Shown: positions 44,886-54,300, numbered from the stretch's first letter. The stretch is 64,000 nucleotides of DNA from Rhizobium sp. NZLR1 (GCF_017357385.1 NZ_CP071632.1:1927501-1991500); one strand, 5' to 3'. The notes: generated by a model from the letters alone, not told the origin. Program-made: numbers and translations.

Positions 44886-46478
44886 ATGCGTTTCAGTCTT
44901 TCGCCGAAGTTCGGGAAGTCGGCCGGTAATCTTCTGGTTGTGGGTCTGTTGGCGAGTGCCGCAACAGGCTGCAGTTCTGATGTGACACGGTTTGGCGGCT
45001 TGTTTTCCTCCTCAGGGCAGGACCAGATCACCACCAGTTCCATTCCGCGCAGGGGTGGTGCTCAGGGCGATCCGGTGCCGCGCGCCGATCTCGGCGGCTC
45101 CGCCGTTGCCAGCCAGTCGGGCTACGGCGGCGGCAATGGTGCGCTGAGCCAGCCTTATCCGTCGAGCCCCAGTTATGATCCGGTCCGCACGTCGAGCGCC
45201 CGCATGGCTTCCGCACCGGTCTCGGTGCAGCGTTCCGAGCTTGCTGCGCCGACGGCTGTTGCGCCTTCCCGCCAGCGGGAAAAGGAAGTCGCGCTCGCCC
45301 AGCCTTTCCCTTCAGCGCCCCAGGCCGAAAAAAACCGATTGGTGGCCCCGGCTGCGCCGAAGCTGACGCCCGATACTCTGACGACGGGCACGACGCCGAA
45401 GGTTTCAGGCTGGTCCGGGACCAATGCCCCTTCCGTAACGCTACGTCCGGGCGAAAGTGTTGCCACGCTGTCCAGGCGCTTCGGTGTTCCGGAAAAGGAA
45501 ATCCTGCGGGTCAACAACCTGAAGACGGCTTCCGCCGCTGCGCCCGGCCAGGCGATCCTGATCCCGACCTTCAATGGCGGCAATGCCGCCAAGGCGGCGT
45601 CGCAGGCGGCCGATCTTTCCAGGCCCGGCAAGATGCCGGAACCGGTGAAGGCTCCTGAGCAGAACGTCGCCGTCATTCCCGGCGCCAATTCCGCCCGCGA
45701 CAAGACCATGGCGAGCGCCGATTCTACCGGCAAGCTTCCGGCCGGCGCCGGCAAGGATCCGAAAGCGCCTGCCGGCAGCTACGTCGTCAAGCAAGGCGAT
45801 TCGCTGGCAAAGATCGCCAAGGCGACCGGTAGCAATATCGACGATCTGAAGGCCGCCAACAAACTTTCGGCCAACTCGCTCCGGATCGGCCAGGCCCTGA
45901 AGATCCCGAACGGCACTGCCGACAATATCAAGACGGCGTCGATCCAGCCCGAGAAGGTCGATCCGAAGCCGGCTCAGACAGCGCCGGCCCAGCAGACGGC
46001 CTCCGTTCAGCCAGCGCCCTACAAGGCGCCGGCCGCCACCCAGACGGTCGACGATGTCGAAAAGAAATCTGACGTCAGCTCCGCCGCACCGGAATCGACC
46101 GGCATCGGCAAGTACCGTTGGCCGGTCCGCGGTCAGGTCATTGCTTCATACGGCGCTAACGTCAACGGCAACCGCAATGACGGCATCGACATCTCGGTTC
46201 CGCAGGGAACGCCGATCAAGGCCGCCGAAAATGGCGTCGTCATTTATGCCGGCAACGGCCTGAAGGAACTCGGCAACACGGTTCTCGTCCGTCACGACGA
46301 CGGCACCGTCACCGTCTACGGTAATGCCGATACTTTGAGCGTCGCTCGCGGCCAGAAGATCCAGCGTGGCCAAACCGTCGCCGTCTCCGGCATGAGCGGC
46401 GACGTCAAGCAGCCGCAGGTCCATTTCGAGGTGCGCAAGGACGCATCCCCGGTCAACCCGATGACTTTCCTGGAATAG
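44886..46478 (+). CDS. NlpD-like lipoprotein: two LysM domains and a degenerate LytM/M23 domain
   Basis: A 530-residue outer-membrane lipoprotein with a lipobox at ATGC (LLVVGLLASAATGCSS). LysM domains lie at about 184-228 (VTLRPGESVATLSRRFGVPE) and 297-341 (SYVVKQGDSLAKIAKATGSN). The M23 domain spans 415-527. Its first metal motif reads NDGIDI instead of HxGxD, and the HxH region is VYGNADTL, so only the final VHFE histidine remains. It therefore resembles NlpD/EnvC amidase activators rather than an active endopeptidase. A near-CtrA site (TTAA-N7-GTAA, 44816-44830) lies 56 bp before the start. Start at 44886 rather than the TTG at 44862. Confidence 0.87.
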   Translation: MRFSLSPKFGKSAGNLLVVGLLASAATGCSSDVTRFGGLFSSSGQDQITTSSIPRRGGAQGDPVPRADLGGSAVASQSGYGGGNGALSQPYPSSPSYDPVRTSSARMASAPVSVQRSELAAPTAVAPSRQREKEVALAQPFPSAPQAEKNRLVAPAAPKLTPDTLTTGTTPKVSGWSGTNAPSVTLRPGESVATLSRRFGVPEKEILRVNNLKTASAAAPGQAILIPTFNGGNAAKAASQAADLSRPGKMPEPVKAPEQNVAVIPGANSARDKTMASADSTGKLPAGAGKDPKAPAGSYVVKQGDSLAKIAKATGSNIDDLKAANKLSANSLRIGQALKIPNGTADNIKTASIQPEKVDPKPAQTAPAQQTASVQPAPYKAPAATQTVDDVEKKSDVSSAAPESTGIGKYRWPVRGQVIASYGANVNGNRNDGIDISVPQGTPIKAAENGVVIYAGNGLKELGNTVLVRHDDGTVTVYGNADTLSVARGQKIQRGQTVAVSGMSGDVKQPQVHFEVRKDASPVNPMTFLE

Positions 46479-46500
46479 GTATAGCGTACCAGGAAACGAG

Positions 46501-46527
46501 AAAAGCCCGGCAACAGCCGGGCTTTTG
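46501..46527 (+). terminator. Rho-independent terminator after the NlpD-like gene (bidirectional)
   Basis: AAAAGCCCGGC (46501-46511) pairs with GCCGGGCTTTT (46516-46526). Because it has A and T tracts on both sides, it can also serve the convergent DUF815 gene. Confidence 0.82.
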
Positions 46528-46551
46528 TCATTCAATGCATATCATTCTAAA

Positions 46552-47424
46552 TTAGACCCGGTCGATGTGAACGCGCATGCGTCCGGCCAAGTCCTGAATA
46601 TACTGCCAGGCGACACGGCCGGAGCGCGCCCCGCGCGTCGTTGCCCATTCCAGCGCTTCGGCATGCATCTTGCCGCGTTCGAGCCCGAGCTTGAAGTGAT
46701 CGGCATAGCCGTCGATCATGCCGAGATAGTCTTCCTGGCTGCATTTGTGGAAGCCGAGCCAGAGGCCGAAGCGGTCGGACAGCGAAACCTTCTCTTCCAC
46801 CGTCTCCGACGGATTGATCGCCGTCGACTGCTCGTTTTCCATCATGTGGCGCGGCAGGAGATGGCGCCGGTTCGATGTGGCATAGAAGAGTACATTGTCC
46901 GGCCGCCCCTCGACGCCGCCGTCGAGTGCTGCCTTCAGCGATTTGTAGGCGGTGTCGTCATGATCGAAGGACAGATCGTCGCAGAAGACGATCACGCGGT
47001 ACGACGTGTCCTTCAAGAGGTCGAGCAGATTGGGAAGGCTGGAGATATCCTCGCGATGGACTTCGACCAGTTTCAGCGAGACACCACTTTCGCGGCTGAC
47101 ATCCTCGTGCACGGCTTTGACCAGCGAGGATTTTCCCATGCCGCGTGCGCCCCACAGCAGCACATTGTTGGCGGCATAACCCTCGGCGAAACGCACCGTA
47201 TTCTCATGCAGAATGTCGCGCACATGATCGACGCCGCGGATGAGCTTCAACGCCACCCGGTTCGGCTTCTTCACAGGCTGCAGATGCTGGCGCAGAGGCG
47301 CCCAGACGAAACAGTCGGCAGCATCCCAGTCGTTGAGGGCAGGCGCCGGCCCGGCAAGACGCTGGAGGGCATCGGCGAGCCGTTTCAGTTCGGCAAGCAG
47401 GGCATTGTTGATTTCCTCGGTCAT
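46552..47424 (-). CDS. DUF815 AAA+-like ATPase
   Basis: A 290-residue P-loop protein. Walker A is LLWGARGMGKSSLVKAV, Walker B VIVFCDDLSFD, followed by KSLKAALDGGVEGRPDNVLF and the sensor ATSNRRHLLPRH. DUF815 proteins are widespread in alpha- and betaproteobacteria and their role is unknown. AGGAGG precedes the ATG at 47424, favouring it over the longer frame to 47484. Divergent from yajC, a common alphaproteobacterial arrangement. Confidence 0.87.
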   Translation of the reverse strand: MTEEINNALLAELKRLADALQRLAGPAPALNDWDAADCFVWAPLRQHLQPVKKPNRVALKLIRGVDHVRDILHENTVRFAEGYAANNVLLWGARGMGKSSLVKAVHEDVSRESGVSLKLVEVHREDISSLPNLLDLLKDTSYRVIVFCDDLSFDHDDTAYKSLKAALDGGVEGRPDNVLFYATSNRRHLLPRHMMENEQSTAINPSETVEEKVSLSDRFGLWLGFHKCSQEDYLGMIDGYADHFKLGLERGKMHAEALEWATTRGARSGRVAWQYIQDLAGRMRVHIDRV

Positions 47425-47628
47425 CGCAGGCCTCCTGTTTTTCGCTGCGGCAATCCGCTTTGATCTTTCGCTGCGGGGTAGCATGGCGTTTTGACGCCGG
47501 AAAGGTTATGAGGCAGCGGAATCGGTACTGTTTCCGGCTGTTTCTGTTGCATTCACCGAAGCCGTAACTATAGTCCGGCAACCTGAAAAAAGAGGCGGTG
47601 TTCCGCCGTGAAGCCTGAGGAGTTTAGC

Positions 47629-47976
47629 ATGTTCATCACCCCGGCATTCGCCCAGAGTGCGACCGACACCGCAACCGGTTTCGGTGGCTCCGGTTTCGAA
47701 ATGATCATCCTGTTCGTGCCGCTGATGGTCGTCTGGTACTTCCTGCTGATCAGGCCGCAGCGCGCGCAGGCAAAAAAGCGTGACGAGACCCTGAAGGCGA
47801 TCCGTCGCGGCGACCAGGTCGTCACCGGTGGCGGTCTTGTCGGCAAGGTTACCAAGGTCGTCGACGACAAGGAAGTCGAAGTCGAGATTGCCGACGGCGT
47901 TCGCGTACGCATCGTCCGCAGCGGCATCTCTGAAGTGCGGGTCAAGGGTGAACCCGTCAAGGCCGACGCAGCGTAA
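47629..47976 (+). CDS. yajC: Preprotein translocase subunit YajC
   Basis: A 115-residue protein with one membrane helix (MIILFVPLMVVWYFLLIRPQ), the conserved RPQRAQAKKRDETLKAIRRGD and the beta-rich domain VVTGGGLVGKVTKVVDDKEV. It is an accessory part of the SecDF-YajC complex. GAGGAG sits before ATG 47629; an in-frame GTG at 47608 is less likely. secDF follows 45 bp downstream. Confidence 0.95.
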   Translation: MFITPAFAQSATDTATGFGGSGFEMIILFVPLMVVWYFLLIRPQRAQAKKRDETLKAIRRGDQVVTGGGLVGKVTKVVDDKEVEVEIADGVRVRIVRSGISEVRVKGEPVKADAA

Positions 47977-48021
47977 CGAGCGATAACGGCAGGACCGCCG
48001 GATCGGAAGATCGTCGAGAGA

Positions 48022-50562
48022 ATGTTGCATTTTTCCCGCTGGAAAACACTTCTGATTTGGCTGGCCGCGTTTGCGGCCATCGTCATCGCTGCGCCCAATC
48101 TGCTGAGCGAGGAGCAGCGTTCCGCTCTGCCGGGCTGGTTGCGTCACGACCGCGTGACGCTCGGTCTCGATCTGCAGGGCGGCTCGCATATCGTTCTGAA
48201 GGTCGAGCGTTCCGATGTCGTCAAGGACCGCCTGGAAGAGGCGGTCGCCAATGTGCGCAATGCGCTGCGTGGCGCCGGCATCCGCTATACCGGGCTGACC
48301 GGCAATGACCAGACCGTTACTGTCCGCATCACCGATCCGGCCGAGACGCAGAAGGCGGTTGATCTCCTGACACCTTTGACGGCGACTGCCGGCAGTTTAG
48401 GGCCGGAGGTGGCGCTGCGGCGGGGCGAGGAGGGACAGCTCTCGCTGCAGATTTCCGACGCCGGCATCACAGCTGACGTCGCTTCCGCCCGGACTCGATC
48501 GCTCGATATCGTTGCCCGCCGTATCGCTGGATTCGGCCATGCGAATTTCCTTGTTCACCCCGATGGCGCCGACCGGATCGTCGTGCAGGTGCTGGGATCG
48601 GTCGATGCGGAACGGCTGAAAAACCTGCTCAACCAGCCGGCCAAGCTTTCCTTTCATCTGATCGATGCAAGCATGTCGGGGCAGGAGGCGCTGAACGGCC
48701 GTTGGCCCGCGACATCGCAAGTGCTCTATTCGCTTGATGATCCGCCGATCCCATATCTCGTCGACCGCACGGCTTTCGTCTCCGGCAGCAATATGGTCGA
48801 TATCGAGCCTGTCGTCGATCCACAGACGCAGGATACCTCGATTACTTACCGCCTCGATGCCGAAGGCACGCAGCGGCTGGCGGAGGTGACGGGGCAGAAT
48901 ATCGGCAAGCACCTTGCCATCGTCTTCGACGACCAGGTGATGTCGTCACCGGTTATCGATGCGGCGATCACTGGCGGCGAGGGCGCGATTTCGGCGAACT
49001 TCTCCGAGGATGGCGTCCGCGATCTTGCGATCATGCTGCGCGCCGGCGCCCTGCCGGCGACGCTGACGAGCGTCGAGGAACGCAGCGTCAGCCCAAGATT
49101 TGGCGCTGATTCGATCTTCAGTGGCCTTGTTGCCGGCCTCGTCGCCGTCGTGCTGGTCGCAGCACTGATGATCGCGCTCTACCGCATTCTCGGCGTCATC
49201 GCCGTCGTCTCGCTGTTTTTCAACCTGATTCTCATCGTTGCGGTGCTGAGCCTTGCCGGCGCGACGCTCACCTTGCCCGGGATTGCCGGCATCGTGCTCA
49301 TCGTCGGCATGGCGGTCGACTCGAACGTTCTGATCTACGAGCGCATCCGTGAAGAGAAGAAAACCACCCATTCCTTCGCAGAGGCCGTCGGCCGCGGTTT
49401 CACGCGCGCATTCGCAACGATCGTCGACGCAAATGTCACGATCTTTATCGCCGCGATCATCCTTTTTTACCTCGGCAGCGAATCCATCCGCGGTTTCGCG
49501 GTGACGCTGGCGGTCGGCATCCTGACGACAGTCTTCACGGCCTTCACGCTGACGCGCTCGATCGTCGCCGGCTGGCTGAAAGGCCGCCATCCCCGGCATC
49601 TGCCGAAGAGCGTTCTGACCGATCTCTTCGAACACGCCAATATCCGTTTCATGGGAATCCGCCGTTATGTCTTTACGGCGTCAGCGGTCATCTCGCTGAT
49701 TGCCATGGCCGCCTTTGCTACCGCCGGCCTGCGTCTCGGCATCGATTTCACCGGTGGCTCGCTCATCGAGGCGACGGCGAAGCAGGGCAATGCCGACCTC
49801 GCCGATCTTCAATCACGCCTCAACGATCTCAATCTAGGCGAGGTGCGTGTGGAGCGCACGGGCGGGCCGTCGAATGCGCGGATCAGCATCGCGTCCCAAG
49901 GCGGCGGCGAAAATGCCGAACAATCCGCGGCGACGCTGGTGCGCGGCGAGCTCCAGGAGGATTATGACTTTCGCCGCGTCGAGGTCGTCGGCCCCGCCAT
50001 CTCCGGCGAATTGACGATGATGGCGACGCTCGGCGTGCTTGCAGCGCTTGCGGCGATCCTCATCTACATCTGGATCCGCTTCGAATGGCAGTTTGCGGTC
50101 GGCGCCATAGTCGCAACGCTGCACGATGTCATCATCATGCTCGGTCTCTTCGTCCTTACCGGCATAGAATTCAACCTGACGAGCATTGCCGCGGTGCTGA
50201 CCATCGTCGGTTACTCCCTGAACGACACGGTCGTGGTCTATGACCGAATGCGCGAGAATCTGAAGCGATACAGGAAGATGCCGCTGCCGATCCTGATCGA
50301 TGCTTCGATCAATCAGACGCTGTCGCGCACCATTCTGACCGCCGCGACGACGCTGCTCGCCTTGCTCGCGCTCTATCTTTTCGGGGGCGATGTCATCCGC
50401 TCCTTCACCTTTATGATGCTCTTCGGCGTCGCTCTCGGCACCTTCTCTTCAATCTATATCGCCGCTCCCGTGTTGATCGTCTTTCGGCTACGCCCGGAGG
50501 CTCCCGACGGGGAAGAGAGCAACAAGACGGATGTTGGTGTAAAATCCGGCACGGTGGTTTGA
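48022..50562 (+). CDS. secDF: Fused protein translocase subunit SecDF
   Basis: An 846-residue fusion of SecD (about 1-510) and SecF (about 540-830). SecD: GLDLQGGSHIVLKV, the P1 periplasmic region, GIVLIVGMAVDSNVLIYERIREE. SecF: GIDFTGGSLIEATA, VGYSLNDTVVVYDRMREN. Twelve membrane helices are expected. It uses the proton-motive force to pull proteins through SecYEG. The fused form is usual in many alphaproteobacteria. Four bases separate it from the next gene. Confidence 0.96.
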   Translation: MLHFSRWKTLLIWLAAFAAIVIAAPNLLSEEQRSALPGWLRHDRVTLGLDLQGGSHIVLKVERSDVVKDRLEEAVANVRNALRGAGIRYTGLTGNDQTVTVRITDPAETQKAVDLLTPLTATAGSLGPEVALRRGEEGQLSLQISDAGITADVASARTRSLDIVARRIAGFGHANFLVHPDGADRIVVQVLGSVDAERLKNLLNQPAKLSFHLIDASMSGQEALNGRWPATSQVLYSLDDPPIPYLVDRTAFVSGSNMVDIEPVVDPQTQDTSITYRLDAEGTQRLAEVTGQNIGKHLAIVFDDQVMSSPVIDAAITGGEGAISANFSEDGVRDLAIMLRAGALPATLTSVEERSVSPRFGADSIFSGLVAGLVAVVLVAALMIALYRILGVIAVVSLFFNLILIVAVLSLAGATLTLPGIAGIVLIVGMAVDSNVLIYERIREEKKTTHSFAEAVGRGFTRAFATIVDANVTIFIAAIILFYLGSESIRGFAVTLAVGILTTVFTAFTLTRSIVAGWLKGRHPRHLPKSVLTDLFEHANIRFMGIRRYVFTASAVISLIAMAAFATAGLRLGIDFTGGSLIEATAKQGNADLADLQSRLNDLNLGEVRVERTGGPSNARISIASQGGGENAEQSAATLVRGELQEDYDFRRVEVVGPAISGELTMMATLGVLAALAAILIYIWIRFEWQFAVGAIVATLHDVIIMLGLFVLTGIEFNLTSIAAVLTIVGYSLNDTVVVYDRMRENLKRYRKMPLPILIDASINQTLSRTILTAATTLLALLALYLFGGDVIRSFTFMMLFGVALGTFSSIYIAAPVLIVFRLRPEAPDGEESNKTDVGVKSGTVV

Positions 50563-50566
50563 AAAC

Positions 50567-50953
50567 ATGGCAAAAGGCATAGAAATCCGCGCCGCGCATT
50601 TCCCCGGGCGCGCGCCGATCGATAGCTACGGCAATGGCGGGTTCCGCTTTGCCGATATGTCTCATCGCGGCTCGATCCTTTGTCTTCCCTCCGGCATTCA
50701 CGGTTGGGACATGGATATGTCGAAACCGCTGTCGCCTGAAAATTTTCGGCGTGTGCTCGATGAGGCTGACGAGATCGAGGTTCTGCTTGTCGGCACCGGA
50801 ACCGAGCTTCGCCGTCTGCCCGAGGAATTGAAACTGGCGCTGAAATCGCGTGGCATCTCCTCCGATCCGATGAGCACCGGCGCGGCGGTACGCACCTTCA
50901 ATATCATGCTCGCCGAGCAGCGCGCCGTCGCTGCGGCATTGATCGCGGTCTGA
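50567..50953 (+). CDS. Mth938-domain protein, NDUFAF3 homologue
   Basis: A 128-residue single-domain protein. Key parts: APIDSYGNGGFRFADMSHRG and EVLLVGTGTELRRLPEELKL, ending in GAAVRTFNIMLAEQRAVAAA. This is the Mth938 fold, shared with human NDUFAF3, a complex I assembly factor. Sits four bases after secDF and two bases before the squalene-synthase-like gene, so the three are co-translated. A complex I role in bacteria is inference. Confidence 0.85.
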   Translation: MAKGIEIRAAHFPGRAPIDSYGNGGFRFADMSHRGSILCLPSGIHGWDMDMSKPLSPENFRRVLDEADEIEVLLVGTGTELRRLPEELKLALKSRGISSDPMSTGAAVRTFNIMLAEQRAVAAALIAV

Positions 50954-50955
50954 CG

Positions 50956-51813
50956 ATGGCTGAAGCCAATAGTGCGACGAACCAGGAGATCTGCCTGGCG
51001 ATGCTCCGTGACAGCGACCGCGACCGTTATCTTGCCTGTCTTTTGTCGCCGGAGGAAAAGCGCGGCGCGCTTGCAGCTCTCTATGCCTTCAATGCCGAGC
51101 TTGCCCGCATCCGTGATCTCGTGCACGAGACTTTGCCCGGCGAGGTGCGGCTGCAATATTGGCGGGATCTGCTGGAAGGCAGCGCACACGGGTCGACGGC
51201 AGCCAATCCCGTCGCCGCCGCACTTCTGGCGGCGATCGAAACCCATCGCCTTCCGCGCAAGACGCTGATCGACATGATCGAGGCCCGCACCTTCGATCTC
51301 TATGATGATCCGATGGAAACGCGTCTTTCACTCGAAGGTTATGCCGGCGAGACGGCATCAGCCCTCATTCAGCTTGCAAGCCTCGTGCTGTCGCCTGAGG
51401 AGGCCGCACGATCGGCGAATGCTGCCGGCCACGCCGGCGTCGCCCAGGCTGTCGCTGGCCTGTTGCTGCTGATGCCGCTGCATCGCCGCCGTGGTCAGGT
51501 CTATATTCCGCTGCAGATCCTTTTCGCCACCGGGCTCGACCGCGATTCCTTCCTTGCCGGCGAAGACAGGCCACGCATCGCAGCCGCCATCGAGGCCTTC
51601 GCCGGCCTCGGTCGCGAGCATCTGGTAAAGGCGCGGGCGGCGGGGCCGATTGCGCCGGCGGTCTTTCCGGCCTTTCTGCCGGCGACCCTTGCCGAACCGG
51701 TACTCGTCAACGCGCAGAAACGCGGCGCTTTGATATTTGACCGGCCGCTGCAGTCGCCGCAATGGCGCCGCCAGTTGCAGATGGGGCTGGCCGCGGCGCG
51801 CCGCAAAATCTGA
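50956..51813 (+). CDS. Squalene/phytoene synthase-family protein, NDUFAF6-like
   Basis: A 285-residue all-helical protein of the squalene/phytoene synthase family (LACLLSPEEKRGALAALYAF, ARIRDLVHETLPGEVRLQYW, then MIEARTFDLYDDPMETRLSL). The usual DXXXD prenyl-diphosphate motifs are incomplete: one site reads ARTFDLYDDP and the second Asp-rich motif is not evident. It thus resembles the non-enzymatic NDUFAF6 group more than hopanoid-pathway HpnC/D. Its pairing with an NDUFAF3 homologue strengthens that view. Confidence 0.78.
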   Translation: MAEANSATNQEICLAMLRDSDRDRYLACLLSPEEKRGALAALYAFNAELARIRDLVHETLPGEVRLQYWRDLLEGSAHGSTAANPVAAALLAAIETHRLPRKTLIDMIEARTFDLYDDPMETRLSLEGYAGETASALIQLASLVLSPEEAARSANAAGHAGVAQAVAGLLLLMPLHRRRGQVYIPLQILFATGLDRDSFLAGEDRPRIAAAIEAFAGLGREHLVKARAAGPIAPAVFPAFLPATLAEPVLVNAQKRGALIFDRPLQSPQWRRQLQMGLAAARRKI

Positions 51814-51886
51814 CATCGGGTCAAATTCGCGCAAGTCTCGCGCGTTAGAAGGCTTGAACCGCTACCCCATTGAACGGAGACTCGGC

Positions 51887-52354
51887 GTGGGCATTATCGT
51901 CTGGTGCGTTCTTTTCACCATCGTTATCTTCTTTGCTTTTGTGGCAACGCGCATGGCTGCGCAAAACAAGGAAGACGGCCTGCACGATACAGGCCTCGCC
52001 ATCATCGAGTTCGGCCGCGCTTTTCCGACCGAGGCGATCCGCCAGTTGCAGGCAACGGAAAACGGCCAGGCCATCTTCGTGCGTCTGCACGACAACAAAG
52101 CGGGCTTCATGCGCAATATGTCACGCCACTTCGCCTGCCATCTGATCGAGCCAGGCCGCGTGCGCGTCGTCAGCTCGCAAACGGGCAGGGGCCTGGTGAT
52201 CGACTTCCTCGATGCACCCCATCACAACGGCGATTTCGAATTTGCTTCCGCTAAAGAATCCTCGGAAGTGGCGCTCTGGCTGCTCGGCAACTATATCGCC
52301 GAGCCGGATAAGGACCTGCCGCCGAGCCATATCTCGGCGGCGAACAAGCAGTAG
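51887..52354 (+). CDS. Small membrane-anchored hypothetical protein
   Basis: A 155-residue protein with an N-terminal membrane helix (GIIVWCVLFTIVIFFAFVAT) and a soluble domain beginning RMAAQNKEDGLHDTGLAIIE and including AIFVRLHDNKAGFMRNMSRH and RVRVVSSQTGRGLVIDFLDA. The start is taken as GTG 51887, with GGAG seven bases upstream; the open frame goes back to 51737 inside the previous gene. Convergent with trmFO, 7 bp apart. No named family recognised. Confidence 0.68.
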   Translation: MGIIVWCVLFTIVIFFAFVATRMAAQNKEDGLHDTGLAIIEFGRAFPTEAIRQLQATENGQAIFVRLHDNKAGFMRNMSRHFACHLIEPGRVRVVSSQTGRGLVIDFLDAPHHNGDFEFASAKESSEVALWLLGNYIAEPDKDLPPSHISAANKQ

Positions 52355-52361
52355 AAGTGCT

Positions 52362-53768
52362 TTAGCCGAGCCAGGCGGCGCAGTCTGCAAGCGCGCGGCG
52401 TGCGATCAACTGCCGTTTCATGATCGTCTTGTCCTTGCCGCGGAAACGTTTGACGCCCTCGGGCTTGACGATCGAACCCGGCTGGAGCTCCGGAAACAGC
52501 CCGAAATTGATGTTCATCGGCTGGAATGATCGTTTACCCGGCTCCTCGTCGGTGACGATATGCCCACCGGTGATATGACCGAGCAGCGAGCCCAGCGCCG
52601 TCGTCGCCGGCGGCAGCGAGATCGCCTCGCCTTTGCGTTCGGCGGCGGCGAAACGGCCGGCCATCAGCCCGACGCTGGCGCTTTCCACATAACCTTCGCA
52701 GCCGGTGATCTGGCCGGCGAAACGCAGGCCGGGCCGCGATTTCAGCGTCAGCGACGGGTCGAGCAGGGTGGGGGAATTGATATAGGTGTTCCGGTGAAGA
52801 CCGCCGAGACGGGCAAATTCCGCATTTTCCAGGCCGGGGATCATCCGAAAAATTTCCGCTTGCGCGCCATATTTCAGCTTCGTCTGGAAGCCGACCATGT
52901 TGTAAAGCGTGCCGAGCGCATTGTCCTGCCGCAGCTGCACGACGGCATAGGCCTTGACCGTCGGGTTATGCGCGTTCGTCAGCCCCATCGGCTTCATTGG
53001 CCCGTGGCGCAGGGTCTCGCGGCCGCGTTCGGCCATCACCTCGATCGGCAGGCAACCGTCGAAATAAGGCGTGCCTTCCCATTCTTTGAAACCGACCGTG
53101 TCGCCTGATATCAGCGCGTCGACGAAGGCATTGTACTGCGCCTCGTCCATCGGGCAATTGATGTAATCCTTGCCGGTGCCGCCGGGGCCGACCTTGTCGT
53201 AGCGCGACTGATACCAGCAAATATCCATGTCGATGCTCTCGCGGTACATGATCGGCGCGATGGCGTCGAAGAAGGCGAGCGAATCCTTGCCGGTTTCTGC
53301 CTGGATGGCGCTTGCGAGTGACGGCGCCGTCAGCGGCCCGGTGGCGACGATGGCAAGATCCCAGTCCCTTGGCGGCAGGCCGGTGACCTCTTCCCGCACG
53401 ACCGTGATCAGCGGGTGGTCATGGATCGCCCTCGTCACCGCCTCGGAGAAGCCATCGCGATCGACGGCGAGCGCGCCACCTGCCGGAACCTGGTGCCGAT
53501 CGGCAGTGGCCATGATCAGTGAGCCCGCCATGCGCATCTCGGAATGGATGACGCCGACGGCATTGCTGGTCGCATCGTCGGAGCGGAAGGAATTGGAGCA
53601 GACGAGTTCGGCAAGGCCGTCGGTTTTATGCGCATCCGTGCCGCGCACCCCGCGCATTTCATGCAGGATGACGGGGATGCCGGAGCTGGCGATCTGCCAG
53701 GCGGCTTCCGAACCGGCAAGCCCGCCGCCGACGACATGGATGGGGGAATAGGAGGAGATCGTGTTCAT
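52362..53768 (-). CDS. trmFO: Methylenetetrahydrofolate--tRNA-(uracil-5-)-methyltransferase TrmFO
   Basis: A 468-residue FAD- and folate-dependent enzyme that makes m5U54 in the tRNA T-loop. FAD motif [20 protein letters not shown], then [20 protein letters not shown] and the catalytic-cysteine region [12 protein letters not shown]. The C-terminal [24 protein letters not shown] stretch ([20 protein letters not shown]) and [10 protein letters not shown] are also diagnostic. It replaces SAM-dependent TrmA in this lineage. Confidence 0.95.
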   Translation of the reverse strand: MNTISSYSPIHVVGGGLAGSEAAWQIASSGIPVILHEMRGVRGTDAHKTDGLAELVCSNSFRSDDATSNAVGVIHSEMRMAGSLIMATADRHQVPAGGALAVDRDGFSEAVTRAIHDHPLITVVREEVTGLPPRDWDLAIVATGPLTAPSLASAIQAETGKDSLAFFDAIAPIMYRESIDMDICWYQSRYDKVGPGGTGKDYINCPMDEAQYNAFVDALISGDTVGFKEWEGTPYFDGCLPIEVMAERGRETLRHGPMKPMGLTNAHNPTVKAYAVVQLRQDNALGTLYNMVGFQTKLKYGAQAEIFRMIPGLENAEFARLGGLHRNTYINSPTLLDPSLTLKSRPGLRFAGQITGCEGYVESASVGLMAGRFAAAERKGEAISLPPATTALGSLLGHITGGHIVTDEEPGKRSFQPMNINFGLFPELQPGSIVKPEGVKRFRGKDKTIMKRQLIARRALADCAAWLG

Positions 53769-53815
53769 TCCGGGCTGATATCATGTCGGCAGGTGCGATC
53801 CAACACCCCGGAATC

Positions 53816-53838
53816 AAAAACGGCGCCCTGGGGCGCCG
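53816..53838 (-). terminator. Terminator downstream of the first DUF1127 gene
   Basis: On the minus strand CGGCGCC pairs with GGCGCCG (53821-53827 and 53832-53838), followed by GTTTTTGATT. A CTCCC segment (53842-53846) lies just ahead of the stem. Confidence 0.75.
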
Positions 53839-53888
53839 TCTTGGGAGCATCACGCTCGCTATTAGCGGCCGTTATTAACGGCCGGCTA

Positions 53889-54032
53889 TTAGCGGAACGA
53901 GCGGGATGCGATATTGCGGATGTCGTAGCGGCTGACGCCGATATCGGACAGGGTCTGGTTCGAAAGGCCGCCGAGTTCATTGAGCGTACGGCGGTAGCTG
54001 AGCCAGCTTCTTGCAATGCGGATCGGGTTCAT
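53889..54032 (-). CDS. DUF1127 microprotein (first copy)
   Basis: A 47-residue basic protein: MNPIRIARSWLSYRRTLNEL then GGLSNQTLSDIGVSRYDIRN. The L(S/T)xxxLxDIGxxRxDI core identifies DUF1127. In Rhodobacter the DUF1127 protein CcaF1 is an RNA-binding factor that works with the CcsR sRNAs; in rhizobia such proteins affect central and phosphate metabolism. Upstream are two direct repeats ATTGTGCAGTG. Between gene and terminator is a near-palindrome (GCCGGCCGTTAATAACGGCC). Confidence 0.9.
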   Translation of the reverse strand: MNPIRIARSWLSYRRTLNELGGLSNQTLSDIGVSRYDIRNIASRSFR

Positions 54033-54118
54033 TGTCTTTTTCCTCTAACATATGTCCGCTGGATGGCGGGATCGCCTATCTCTCTGCGGTTGATGTTTAT
54101 ATAGGCGAGAACCGTCCT

Positions 54119-54164
54119 ATTGTGCAGTGCAAATAAAAGGCGTCTGCCATGCAATTGTGCAGTG
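54119..54164. promoter_or_regulatory. Direct repeats ATTGTGCAGTG upstream of the first DUF1127 gene
   Basis: Two identical 11-mers (54119-54129 and 54154-54164) spaced 35 bp centre to centre. The first continues as TGCAGTGCAAATAAA; almost the same element (TGCAGTGCAATAAA) recurs at 55129 before the sRNA gene. On the minus strand a TATATAA box follows about 23 bp downstream of the first copy. A LysR-type activator site is a likely reading. Confidence 0.5.
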
Positions 54165-54257
54165 TGATGCTCGTCAATTAGGCGGTGGATATTTTTTGTG
54201 CGGGCTAACGAAAGCGGCAAAACAATGCAACCGCCGCAGCAGCCGCATGCAGACAAA

Positions 54258-54290
54258 CGAAAACGCCCGCTGTGGGTACAGCGGGCGTTT
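54258..54290 (-). terminator. Terminator downstream of the second DUF1127 gene
   Basis: AAACGCCCGCTGT (54290-54278 on the minus strand, written as AAACGCCCGCTGTACC) pairs with ACAGCGGGCGTTT, followed by TCGTTTG. It closes the transcript that includes the CUCCUCCC hairpin at 54301-54327. Confidence 0.78.
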
Positions 54291-54300
54291 CAATCAGAAC

